Assembly: GCA_005281725.1 (NCBI GenBank)
Contig: SSBO01000003.1
Location: 1,975,036-2,039,035 of the forward strand
Length of the DNA stretch: 64,000 bases
Direction: 5' to 3'
From: Wuchereria bancrofti
Taxonomy: Eukaryota > Nematoda > Chromadorea > Rhabditida > Onchocercidae
A model generated the notes under the pieces. That model had not been told where the DNA came from, made no database searches, and saw nothing but the letters and a program-made list of their open reading frames with translations. Shown piece by piece: positions 40,401-50,938 of the stretch; positions within the stretch are counted from its first letter, which is position 1, and every line of letters starts with the position of its first letter. Both the position numbers and the translations under genes were made by a program.

Positions 40401-43400
40401 TCTGACCTGTTTTCAATTAATAAGGTTAGCGAAAAGTTAGAGTTGACTTGCAAAAACGATAATTGGCCAATAAAAAATTTCCAATTTTAATCTAAATTCA
40501 AAATTAGAGCTCGTACTGGCAAAATTTGACATCTGTTTTAATTGGTTCAACGTGTTTGCTAATTTATGACGTGGCCGAACGTGGTATGCAGCTGTTGAAT
40601 CCATTTTTCAGTATATGGTCTTCTAAATTGGGTTCACGTCTAGCGGTAAGCTTTCTGAAGTAATATTTTTGCAAATAATAGATTATTTGATGGTACTTAC
40701 TTTATTGTTCTAATTATATCACTTGTCGCAAGTATTTACACGTTTCAGTACACGTCAATTTACATAGCATCTCTTTGCGTATTATTCTATTTTGGTTTCC
40801 TTGCTTATAAAGTATATCATGTATGGATAACAATCAAAAGGAAACGATCTGCACAACTTTATCGCAACAGCGAAATTAGACGACTGAAAGTAAGTTATCG
40901 CTTTTGCAAGCAAATTTTCGACATACAAAACAATTGCAAAGATGACAGTTGACAATTTTTCGAATTTTCTTCTGACATTTGACAACTTCTTGTATAATTC
41001 ATTTCTTATAATTCTTGTAACTCACATAAGCCAAATTGTTTGATGAATGGGAAAGCTTTAAAATTGCAATGAAAAGCGCTTATCGTCTGTAAAATATTCA
41101 TAAATTAAAACTTAAGATGTTGTTTTCTTTCTGGATTTTCTTTTCCAAAATCCGGAAAGTCAGCAAATAGTTCGAGATTAAAAGAGGGCTATAGATCTGA
41201 TTGTTGATAGAAAGCTAAGTTATTCTTGACAAATTTAATTTCATTATCAAGATGCAGAATTAATATGTAATCAAAATTGGAATTGAATTTGATCAATTTT
41301 CTGGCCAAATTTTCTCGTTATTAGACTGGCGATAAATTAATATATCTATGAATCTAAAATATCAACTTTACGACTCAAAACTAATTTCTGTTTCCTAAAT
41401 AGAAATGTTATGGACTTATTATTCAAGATTTTTCGATAAGAGCATAAATTTCAACTAGCAAACTACGATGCTATTATCAATATTATGCAGTTATGCAAAC
41501 TGTTATTGTAGATTTGCCTTAGGGTCAAAAGTTACTTGTTTTAATTGGCTACACTGCTAGTGTATGAGTATTCTAACAAATAAATTAGTGTTAATTTATT
41601 TTTTTTTAATTAGCTTAATTCTGTGTTGGGTTTTGGTCATACAAAAGGAAAAGTTTAATGGTTGAATCTTATGGCTTTCAGTAATTGATTAGCTGGAACG
41701 ATTTGTACTTTAATTTTTTCGTTTTTTTTTTTTTTTTTTTCAAAATATGAAACGAATCTTGGTTTGTTTGATGTGCAGTAGTACTTATATTTAATAGTAT
41801 TTACACTTATATTTAAAATAATTAAACCAGTGCATTTCAATCATACTAATGTGGGGCAAGCTTGTCAAATAAACAATAATTCTAGTCAAAACTATAATTG
41901 ACAAGAATATTTCGACATTCTTTGCACCATTTGATACGTCTCAAATGTCTTGAACTATTGATATTGAATGCTGATTAATTAAAAAGGATTATTTCATTAA
42001 TTTAAGGTTGAAGCAATCATTTATCGTTTCAAGTTTTTAATGTTCTTCACGTTAGTATGCGCCGCATCAACAATTATTACTTATATTATGAAACAGGTAA
42101 ACTGATATTTTGTGTTGACACGGTATATATCATATTACCAATAATATTACTGTAAACAAATGTAAACAGATAGAGTGCTTCCATGTTTTTTTTTTCTTCA
42201 TTTTTATTTTCTTTCTGAAGACAATCAATTATGACAAAAAAGAAAAATTAATCATTAACCGTATTTTTGTAAGTTAAAAATTAATCTTTTCAATTTCTCA
42301 GTTAAGAAAATTAATTAAGGACTTTTTCCTTGATGAAAAAAAAAAAAAGAGAAACAGATGAGAAGTTCTTTTCAAATTATATATAAGTCCAGTACATAAA
42401 ATAATGAATATCAAATTAATAAAAGTTTGATAAGAAAGGTTTATTTAGTGATTATTACTAGGTCAATTGAAAAGTTCCCGGCCTACCATAGTAAAACACA
42501 TTTTTTTGACAAAATTCGATTTTATTATTCAACATAGTTGCCTTCGAGGGCGATACACCGATTATAACGATCTTCCAACTTTGCGATACCATTTTTGTAG
42601 TACGATTTGTCTTTAGCCTCAAAATAGGCCTCAGTTTCGGCTATCACCGCTTCATCGGTACTAAATTTCTTTCCAACGAGCATTCTCTTGAGATCTGCAA
42701 ACAGGAAATAGTCGTTGGGGGTCAGATCTGGAGAATACGGTGGGTACGGAAGCAATTCGTAGCCCCCAATTCATGCAATTTTGCCATCGGTCAACACGTT
42801 GTTGTTTTTGGTCGGAACACGTTGGGGTGAGCTCGTGCGGCACGCACTTCCGCATACCCAAATATTACGTGAATAATATGATGTACACGTTCAGATGATA
42901 TCTTCACAATGTCTGCTATCTCTTTCAACTTCACTTTACGGTCCTTCAAAATTACTTTGTGGATTTTTTTGATGTTTTCGTCCTCTTTTGGGCGTCCACT
43001 GCGTTCGCCGTCTTCGGTGCTCATTTCATCACGTTTGAATTTAGTATACCAATCTTTGATGGTTGAGTTTCCTGGTGCAGACCACCAATCTTTGATGGTT
43101 GAGTTTCCTGGTGCAGACCACGGAAACTCCTGAAAATCAAGCCAGGATTTTGCTTCAACTGTATTTTTATTCTTCAAAAAGCAATATTTTATCAGCACAC
43201 GAAATTCTTTTTTTTTCCATTTTTTTCACAATAGCAGAAGTTGATTCCCTGAAAATGCTATAACGAATGAACCAATCGACCGATTGCTGTCAAATTTATA
43301 TTACACATTGTTTGAAGGTTGGTATTACCTAAAAATCATATGGTTTTAATACTAGTACCGCTATCTATGAGTCAGACCGGGGACTTTTCAATTGACCTGG

Positions 43401-43616
43401 TAAGTATTCCATAATTTCTTTTGTTTTTTAAATATTTTTCTTTAGTATGGAGAAGGACAAATGCATAGTGATAATCCATCAGAAAGTTTGTTAATCCATT
43501 CATCAAGCGCCTTTTTTACGGGTACTTTTGGTATGTGGAATATTTACGTGCTTCTACTATTAGCCATGTATGCACCATCTCATAAACAATACGGCACCAC
43601 CGTTGGTATGTTATTG

Positions 43617-43659
<43 letters not shown>

Positions 43660-44118
43660 TATTATTATTTTCATTGCTCTATATGTTTTATAAAGATTTG
43701 GTAATAAAAATAGATAAAAGAGATTATTTATCAATAATTTTGCATAAGATGCAAAATGATTTTGGGAATTATAAACTTTTTTTTTTATCAGTTCATATAT
43801 GCTAGCTTAATCATGACCAGCGCGAAGTGAATTATTTTTTTGTCAAATGTTGAATAGTCGCATATTTGTTATAATTTTTCGCGTTGGTTTAAATGTTAGT
43901 AAAAAAATTAATAAGAAAAAAAAGTAGTAAAATCTCTTTTTTTTAAAAAAATAATGAGATAAAATAATTTAAAATTTAAACATGTGTAGTTTAAATGTTG
44001 AATAATTGCTAATGTCAATGTTACAGCTTTGCATGAAGAAACAGACATGCTAGTAGATGGTGAATTAACGGAATCATCCGCTTTAACAACATTCATGAAA
44101 GCTGCTACAACTGAATGA
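37414..44118 (+). CDS. mig-14: Wntless / MIG-14 Wnt cargo receptor, 12 exons
   Basis: Multi-pass membrane protein that carries lipid-modified Wnt from the ER/Golgi to the cell surface and is recycled by retromer. Exons: 37414-37519, 37787-37884, 38149-38332, 38963-39090, 39393-39566, 39688-39865, 40052-40203, 40508-40645, 40749-40889, 42007-42096, 43446-43605 and 44027-44118. All are phase-consistent, giving 546 residues, close to human WLS and C. elegans MIG-14. The first helix is at residues 16-35. The lumenal domain includes [30 protein letters not shown] and [14 protein letters not shown]. Residues 290-313 (FPLEWISLW...GDIRQG) and the following [32 protein letters not shown] and [13 protein letters not shown] are hallmark Wntless segments. 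The protein ends MKAATTE. Intron 10 holds a mariner relic, apparently without damage to the coding sequence. One of the best-supported genes here. Confidence 0.96.
42461..42484. repeat. Mariner left terminal inverted repeat
   Basis: Pairs with 43374-43397. The outermost bases match after reverse complement, with one mismatch in the first 22 (TTCCC against TCCCC). Confidence 0.9.
43050..43121 (-). repeat. Perfect 36-bp tandem duplication inside mariner
   Basis: Two identical 36-bp copies (43050-43085 and 43086-43121). The unit is in frame and repeats 12 residues ([12 protein letters not shown]) in the N-terminal DNA-binding region of the transposase relic. A duplication in an already non-functional copy, or a trait of this subfamily. 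Confidence 0.9.
43374..43397. repeat. Mariner right terminal inverted repeat
   Basis: Reverse complement of the left end. It is followed by TG at 43398-43399, where TA is expected. Confidence 0.9.
43611..43670. repeat. (TTA)n microsatellite in MIG-14 intron 11
   Basis: Nearly pure TTA/TTG units starting just after the splice donor of exon 11. The poly-Leu and poly-Ile frames here are repeat by-products. Confidence 0.9.
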
Positions 44119-45986
44119 CATTTCCGGCAAAATTTATTCCTCTCAATTTGTGGTAAAATATTAATATCTTAAACAAAAGGATTTATTTGATACTGAAACT
44201 TTTGACACTATTTCCAGTCCTAAATTAAACAAATTAAGATGGTGACAAAGCTGTTAACTCATTATCTAACTTTATACATCATTTCCGCATAATAATAAAA
44301 GAGAAAAGCAATAATTCCGTTCCATGTTAAGTTTAAAGAAAAAAAAAATACACGAGAAGTATTCTTAATTCTCGATCACCGTTACCAGACTGATAAACTT
44401 ATTTCACTGAATTACAAAGGCATAAAGAACCGTATCACTCCTTATCATTCGTACAATATGTATCACTACTTCGGAACCATTTCTCTTCAGGAAATTACGT
44501 ATTTGTTATGCTGTAATAGCTATTCGCTTATTTTTGATAATGTCATTATCATCTATTACCCGCAATTATATAATGGAAAAAATCTTTTTTGTAATTCCTC
44601 AACAGGTTTTCCAATTTATTTTCTGGATTTTTGATGACGTCCATTCAAGGATACATGTAAAGAAACTCTAAAATCAAAAGATCTTAGTCAATTTTAGCTC
44701 TTCTGATCTCCTACTATTCATCCAAAACTAGAATCATGTAATTTTAAATAGAAAAAAAAAACTTTTTGTAGTACATTTGCCTTCAAGAATTTTTCATCAT
44801 TTTCCCATACTTTGTACATATTTCCCGTCTTTTCCAATTCAACAACAAAGTCTTTTAAACTAGTTGCATCTCAGTTTTATATACCGGAATAATCTTTTTT
44901 TTTTAACGATTGATTTCGTTTACGTCTATCACTCAAGGACTAAAATGTAGCATTTTATTGATGATAACTGTGATCTGTTTCAACGGTACATTCAGATACA
45001 TCGTTTGAACAATCTTCCAGATATTTCTGGATAACAACCAGTTTTGGGACTCTATGATCAAGTCTAACTCATGAGTTCATTAAAAAATATGTGTAGAGTA
45101 TTATCAGAAATGAAAGAGACTGTAAGTTGAGGGAAGAAATAAGGAGAGGACTATAATCATCGATATTATCCGTACGGCTTGTCAAAAGTTCCACTTTAAA
45201 ATTGCAATGTTTTATTACTCAAGTCTTAACCTATAAAGCAGATCCTAAGAGCTAGTATGACAATGTCCATCATCCATTTTTTCTTTGCTTTATTATTATT
45301 GTCATAACAGTGTTGTGATGAACTGCTACTATTAGATACATTTGATGAAAAAAAAAAAGTAACCTATTTACAGTGTACTGATAAATAACCGTCCGTTTTG
45401 GTAGTAAATACATGATCACACAAATAATAAAAGTCTGATCTCTGATCTGCTTCGCTTCTTCATGATTACATTTACAACTTTACATTATGCATTCAAGTGT
45501 GCCTAAATAACCCGAAAAACTACGAATAGGAAAGCAGGAAGTTCTCTCAAAATCGAAGAAAAAAAAAACAGAAAGAAAACAAGGACAAGGCAGAATGCTG
45601 AATGAACGCAGCAAACTATACCCGGCAACAATTCATTCTCACATCTGTGACTCATTGCCTAACATAGCATAAAAAAAATCCTTCACCGGTGAAAGAAAAG
45701 GATACACGAATTATGAAAACATAAATTCCGCTAGAAATACAGTGAATAAATACCACCCGTTTTGAATTTATTACTTCCAATCCAGAACTGTATCGCACCT
45801 GAAACAACAAGCAAATGAGTGTAATAATAATAAAGATGCGTGAAAGGGAAAACGAAATTATTCTGAACGTGAACAAAGAATTCCATAATCGGGGTTTGCA
45901 TTTTTGAAAGATCAAATTTCATCAGCCTTATGCTTATATCTTGATCACTAACCCATACATCAAATCTAATAGACTTTATATACAGC
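44119..45986. other. Convergent intergenic region
   Basis: 1.9 kb between the ends of MIG-14 (plus) and the Ulp gene (minus). It should hold both 3' UTRs; several AATAAA-like signals occur, for example near 44,290. A minus-strand frame (about 45,740-45,966), starting FDVWVSDQDISIRLMKFDLS, directly follows the Ulp stop with an AG before it, but the gap would be only 25 bases, so it is not included in that gene. Confidence 0.5.
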
Positions 45987-48954
45987 TTACTGCTCAACGT
46001 CGAAGAACTGCGACCATTTGCTACTGTCCGCACAAAGTGTTGATAAAGCATTACGGATACTTCGGCGTTTTGAGGTAATATTGAAATCCGGGTAGTGCGA
46101 TGAGAAATCAAAATCACCGTATAATATAAGGTCCTAAAAAAATGAAAGTTTTTTCTGAGTCGTAAACAACCAAAAATTATTTGGTTGTCTTCATACTATG
46201 AAAATGACGAAATAAGTTAAGATTAGAAGGAAAAGTTAGCACAAAAAAAAAGGCCATCATCACGTCCTAACTGCCACGAGCATGTTACATTAAAGTTTTC
46301 GAGAAAGCCATAAAAAAATTACTTTGATCGGAGGTTGGAGGAGGAAACGCTGTGCATATTCCAATATGTACAAACCGCAATCGACGTCATTTTCTTGCTG
46401 GGGTAAATTCTTCGGTATCACCGCTTTGATTTGCTTTGTCAACAGATTTTCTTTCCGTGCACTCAATTCGGAAGCTCGCTAAAGCGAATGACTGCTGTTA
46501 AGGAAACTATGTACTTTAACGCAGATACACTAAACTGAATATAAGGTTGACGCAGTTCTAGCAATATTAGGAGAAAATAAATTAAGGTATAATTACTCGA
46601 TACCAACAAAAACTTTTAATGAATCTGCATAATCAAATTTTCCTTTTCATAATTAAACTGGTAAATTCAGTTGATTCGAATACCAAAAGTTCCTCCTTAT
46701 CTTAAGAACGAGGAAGATTTAAATAGATGAAGGAAAGATTTGTCTCCCTTAAAAATTATAGCACAATTTTTTTAGATGAAAAAAAAGCAAAGAAAACACC
46801 AGTAAAATACACTTACCAAAAGAAAAGTTCTAAGAGTATTTACAATATCTTCTGTACAGGACAGTTCAACGGATTGTTGTGAATCAAAAATTATTATTAA
46901 AAGTTCGGAAATGGATAACTGCTTTGTTAAACATGACATCGAAATTATTGTTAAAGACCTGAAAATTAGTCAGTTCAAATGGCATAAAAAATTTATTTAA
47001 TCCGTTAATCACCAAATCTACGGTCCTGATAAGAACCGATATTACGGAACAGTACCATAAGACCACAACAAGGCTTGCACATTATCTTGAGTACAAAGTC
47101 TCTAAAAATGTACTCCACTTTCTGCTATAGCAGCATCGTCGTTACTTTCATATAACAAAACGAGATGGTCGTATAGCGTGATTCTTTTTTCCGAAATCAA
47201 AAGAACGAATAGAACTGGAAAATTAACTTTGAATATTCAATAAATTTTTGATTCTAACCAATGGTTGTATTCGTTAACAGGGATCACCAGAAAATCTGCA
47301 TCAAATATGTCTTCATCTTCAAGCCAATACTGAATGCGACTTGGATTCGAGACCTAAAAAAAGGTGGAACTTAACTAACCATTTATCATACATTTGATAG
47401 GACGATTCCAACAAAGTGCTTGAAGACTGAATCGAATTCACTACATCGATATCGATGAAGATTTAGAAATATATTTTCAATGGTAAAATATACTTCAAAT
47501 GCCTTTAGAATGCCTGGAAATACAGGCACATACAGCACCTCTGAAATTGAACCCACAACCTTTCAAAGAAGGAGATAAACCCTCGAATTACTCGATTAGA
47601 TTCTAATATCTCTGAAGGATGCAGCTAAATTGTGATTTAAATGTGATTTTCTTGAAATTAAGTTGTGAAAAGTAATGAAAATGAAATATAGAAATAAGTG
47701 AGGAGCAAAGAAAATATGATGCAAAAATATATCAAATTTTCTATATATCAAAAAATCCCTACAAATAAGCAGCAACTTTTCAAATACTTACTTCATCAGT
47801 GCTACCAATCCCAGTCACTGCAAACCCATCAACACCACCAATGTTTAAGTTCCTGAACCAAGACTTCAAATTTCCCCAGAACAACGATGGAAATATATGC
47901 ATTCGCAAATTTCTATAAAATAATACTTAATATAAACAGAATCAATTAGATCAATCAGTATCCATATGGCGAAGAATATGGCAACTTTTCCAGAAAGAGA
48001 CTCACGATTGTAACCGCTTAATCATTCCAAAAAATCATCTCAGACTGTCAAATATATCGATATAATAAAAGCAAACCCACAATTACGAGTATTATAAAAT
48101 ATTGATACAACAGTTCAATTCTTTCCTCCAATTGATAGCAAACTGCTACCGTAAACATAGCTTATCACTACTTCAAAATGAAGAATGACGACTCAGCATC
48201 ATCTTATACCCTAATGTGCTTTGGTTTCCTTTACTTTCGCTAATAATAGGTAAGATTTCCAGAAAAAGTTGATTCAGAGAGAATAGGAAACTGATTCAAC
48301 CTAGGTTTCGTGTTTGATTAACAATCAGATTTCAGAAAGGAAGTTTGGGTTACTTTTCGTCTAAAAAATCTGAGTAATAAATATACAGAAATGTCAATTA
48401 AAGAAACAATCAAAACTTACGAATCTTGTATCAAATGGCATCTGATATGATTCAAGTAGAAATCAATAATGGTACCATTGAGTAGTTCACCTTCGGCTAA
48501 GCATAACAAATCGGCAATACTAATATGCAGTGACAGGGATGGGAATCTTACGCGAATTATTTCGGTACGTATATCTACTTCAAGAACCTCCTGAAAAGCT
48601 ACACCGCTAAATAAAAACTGTATTTGAAATGAAATACATAAATTATTACTTCTCATTGTTGCTCAATTCACACGGATATCATATCAAAAACACTGAATCC
48701 CCTGAATATTAGTCTGAATACGGTTGCAATTTGATTATTTTCCTAGGGAAGAAAATTAAGGGAATAAAAATACCTAAAGAATTCCTATGAAAAATGAAAA
48801 ACAAATGAAATGAAAAAGTACTAAATATATTTAAACGCAAAAATTTGCACAATTTCATTAAGTTTAAAAGCAAAACGAAATACCACTAGGTACAAACCTT
48901 AGTCTCTTTCTCGTCATCTGACAAAGAATTGAGCTCATTGGCGAACCCATTCAT
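45987..48954 (-). CDS. Ulp/SENP6-7-like SUMO protease, frame unresolved
   Basis: C48 cysteine protease that cleaves SUMO or a related modifier from proteins. Minus-strand exons: 48954-48898, 48742-48674, 48590-48421, 47912-47792, 47353-47259, 46918-46817, 46478-46323 and 46133-45987. Start MNGFANELNSLSDDEKETK. The protease core begins with LCLAEGELLNGTIIDFYL, then FPSLFWGNLKSWF, DADFLVIPVNEYNHW (catalytic His170), LIIIFDSQQS with the candidate Asp, and QQENDVDCGLYILEYAQRFL with the catalytic Cys; it ends SKWSQFFDVEQ. The order and the PVNEYNHW...DCGLY spacing favour SENP6/7-type. Between 47259 and 46918 the exons do not join in frame: 47353-47259 ends in phase 2, and the coding-like segments at about 47217-47150 and 47095-47053 cannot be reached without a stop or frameshift. 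The gene may be broken, or a base may be wrong in the assembly. It lacks the long N-terminal extension of vertebrate SENP6/7. Confidence 0.8.
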
Positions 48955-50938
48955 CGGTTACGCAGCGTAACAACCGCTTCTAACGTTCCAAACTTCTATT
49001 TGAAATAATTGAAGTATAATTTCTTGTCCTTTTTTAATTTAAAATTCTTCAAAACTTCAATCAAAATTTACAGTCCCACCAGACAAAGGAGACACCGCCC
49101 CGAACAGAAAGAGCAGAAGCACACGACAAATATTTGGGAACAGCGTCCGATGAGACAACCCAAAACGAGCACCGCTCACGTCCAGAGACAGTCATTCTCT
49201 GTAGGACCCCATTTAACTGAGGGAAATTGAAATTTCACCAGGAAATTTGACCGAGAAATTTTTGCACTTTTTTTTAAAAAATTGCAAATAATGCATTTAG
49301 TATTATTTGCAGGACTTTTTTACTAAGATTACAAAAAGAATTGGAAATAGAAAATGAAAGAAAATTTGACCAATTGTTTAAACTTACACAATAATTGCAC
49401 AATGTTATATGAATGCTTATACAATAACAATGCTCATACAATAACAATACTCACACAATAGAAATGCTTATACAGTAACATTGCTTATATAGTAACAATA
49501 CAATGTTTGTTGCACCAATAATTAAAAAGTTAAAGGGAAATTTCTGAAATTATTAAAAATTGCTCTTTATTTCGATAATATTTTTGTTGTTTAATTTGTT
49601 ATCACAATTTACTTATTATTAATTTATTTATTACAAAATTATTTTGAAATGATGTTTTTTTCTTCTGATTGTTTTATTCACTTTCTAATCCAGAAACAAA
49701 TATAGTGGACATTCCAGACAGACCAGTTCAACAGTGGTCAGTATTGGTCAACATTCCTTTGTTTATGATTTTTATCTTTTCGCGAATAAATATGAATGGA
49801 TGAATGATTATCTTATCATATGGAAATGTTATCAGTGCCAATTAAGCAATGAATGATTTTTGTGATGAAAATGATCTGTTTTTAGAGTATTGTCTATTAT
49901 GCATTTATAAACATTCATGATTAACTGTCGTCGAGATTCCGTTAAAGTAATATGTTATCTTATTATCATATCTCAGAGAAGATAACACAAATAGTTTGAA
50001 GAGTTATAGGATAATATAGTATAAAAGTAATCATCGTGATAACTTCCCAATTAACTGTTTATTCAAAAACATATTATTTTCTTCATAAATTCCATATTTC
50101 TTACTTTGAAAAGATATATGAAATAAAAACGAAAAAAAAAGCGAAACAAAAAAAATCAATTCATCCTGCACGCTTATAATTTGCTTAGCAGGAAGGAAAT
50201 TTAGAATCATTGGATTAATGAAAGTTTTGAATTGGTAACGATTAAAAAAAAAAAACATGAAAATCATGAATTTGTTGGGACGAGAAAATATTTCCATTAT
50301 TGATTAGCAGCGCTATTTAGTTATTTCAGCTTGCCCATATTTTAAACTTTTATCAAACAAATATTATTACCAATTTGAACTTCAATAGTTCCATTTCATT
50401 GTGCTTGAATAGCAGTAAACAACTAATATTCATCCTTTGATTTACGCAATCCTTGTTAAATTAAACGTATTCAACTAGTTAAAAGAAATTAGGTATTCAT
50501 ATCATCAGTGATAGGTTATCATTGATTGTGAATAAGGGAATCTTTTTGATTTCTCAAATTTGAATTCATCATTTGATTTTCGTTATACTATCTACAAGTC
50601 GAATTGGATGAAGAAGAAGGACGCTGATAAATGCCAAAAATATTTATGCCAAAAGATTTTTGAACTAATCAAAACAAAGAGAAATAGCTAATAAACAGAA
50701 TGAAGCAAATTATATCCTAGAAAATAGAATTTGAGTTAAATCTGACCTCTATGAATAGCCTTTCAGTTTGGTTAATTGTGGAACGTTGGCAAAATATCAG
50801 TGAAAAGAAATATATGCTAGTGAGAGGATGGAAAAGAAAACAAATGATTGTAGTAACTTTTAATAAAAATATTAGAGAAAGTTTGAAGGAATAAAAATTT
50901 GCTTTACTTAATACGACGATAATACAAAGTAATCAAGA
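48955..50938. other. Intergenic region with GC island and 17-bp repeat
   Basis: Between the Ulp start and the acid phosphatase 3' end, both minus strand. Bases 49,075-49,210 form a GC-richer island, probably the Ulp upstream region. The rest is AT-rich. No supported coding exon. Confidence 0.5.
49415..49499. repeat. 17-bp tandem repeat, five copies
   Basis: Unit GCTTATACAATAACAAT, repeated at 49415, 49432, 49449, 49466 and 49483 with one to four differences per copy. Confidence 0.9.

Larger units (their letters stand above)
42461..43397 (-). mobile_element. Decayed mariner (DD34D) transposon in MIG-14 intron 10
   Basis: A 937-bp element bounded by inverted repeats beginning GGTCAATTGAAAAGTTCCCG on the left and ending CGGGGACTTTTCAATTGACC on the right. 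The left flank is TA; the right is TG, a probable mutated TA target duplication. On the minus strand the transposase survives as pieces in different frames. The N-terminal helix-turn-helix region (43198 to about 42860) includes [17 protein letters not shown] and VHHII. A linker follows with [10 protein letters not shown] and DQKQQRVD. The C-terminal third-aspartate motif is [20 protein letters not shown]. The segment carrying the first two catalytic aspartates is missing, and frameshifts separate the rest, so the element cannot make active transposase. Full-length mariners are about 1.3 kb. Confidence 0.93.

Noticed and set aside
43516..43805. Plus-strand frame with a poly-Leu run and minus-strand poly-Ile frame
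   Set aside because: Only the first part is MIG-14 exon 11 (to 43605); the rest is a TTA microsatellite in the intron.
45652..46117. Minus-strand frames of 87 and 128 codons
   Set aside because: The real reading here is the last Ulp exon in another frame (46133-45987). Continuation past the stop would need a 25-base intron.
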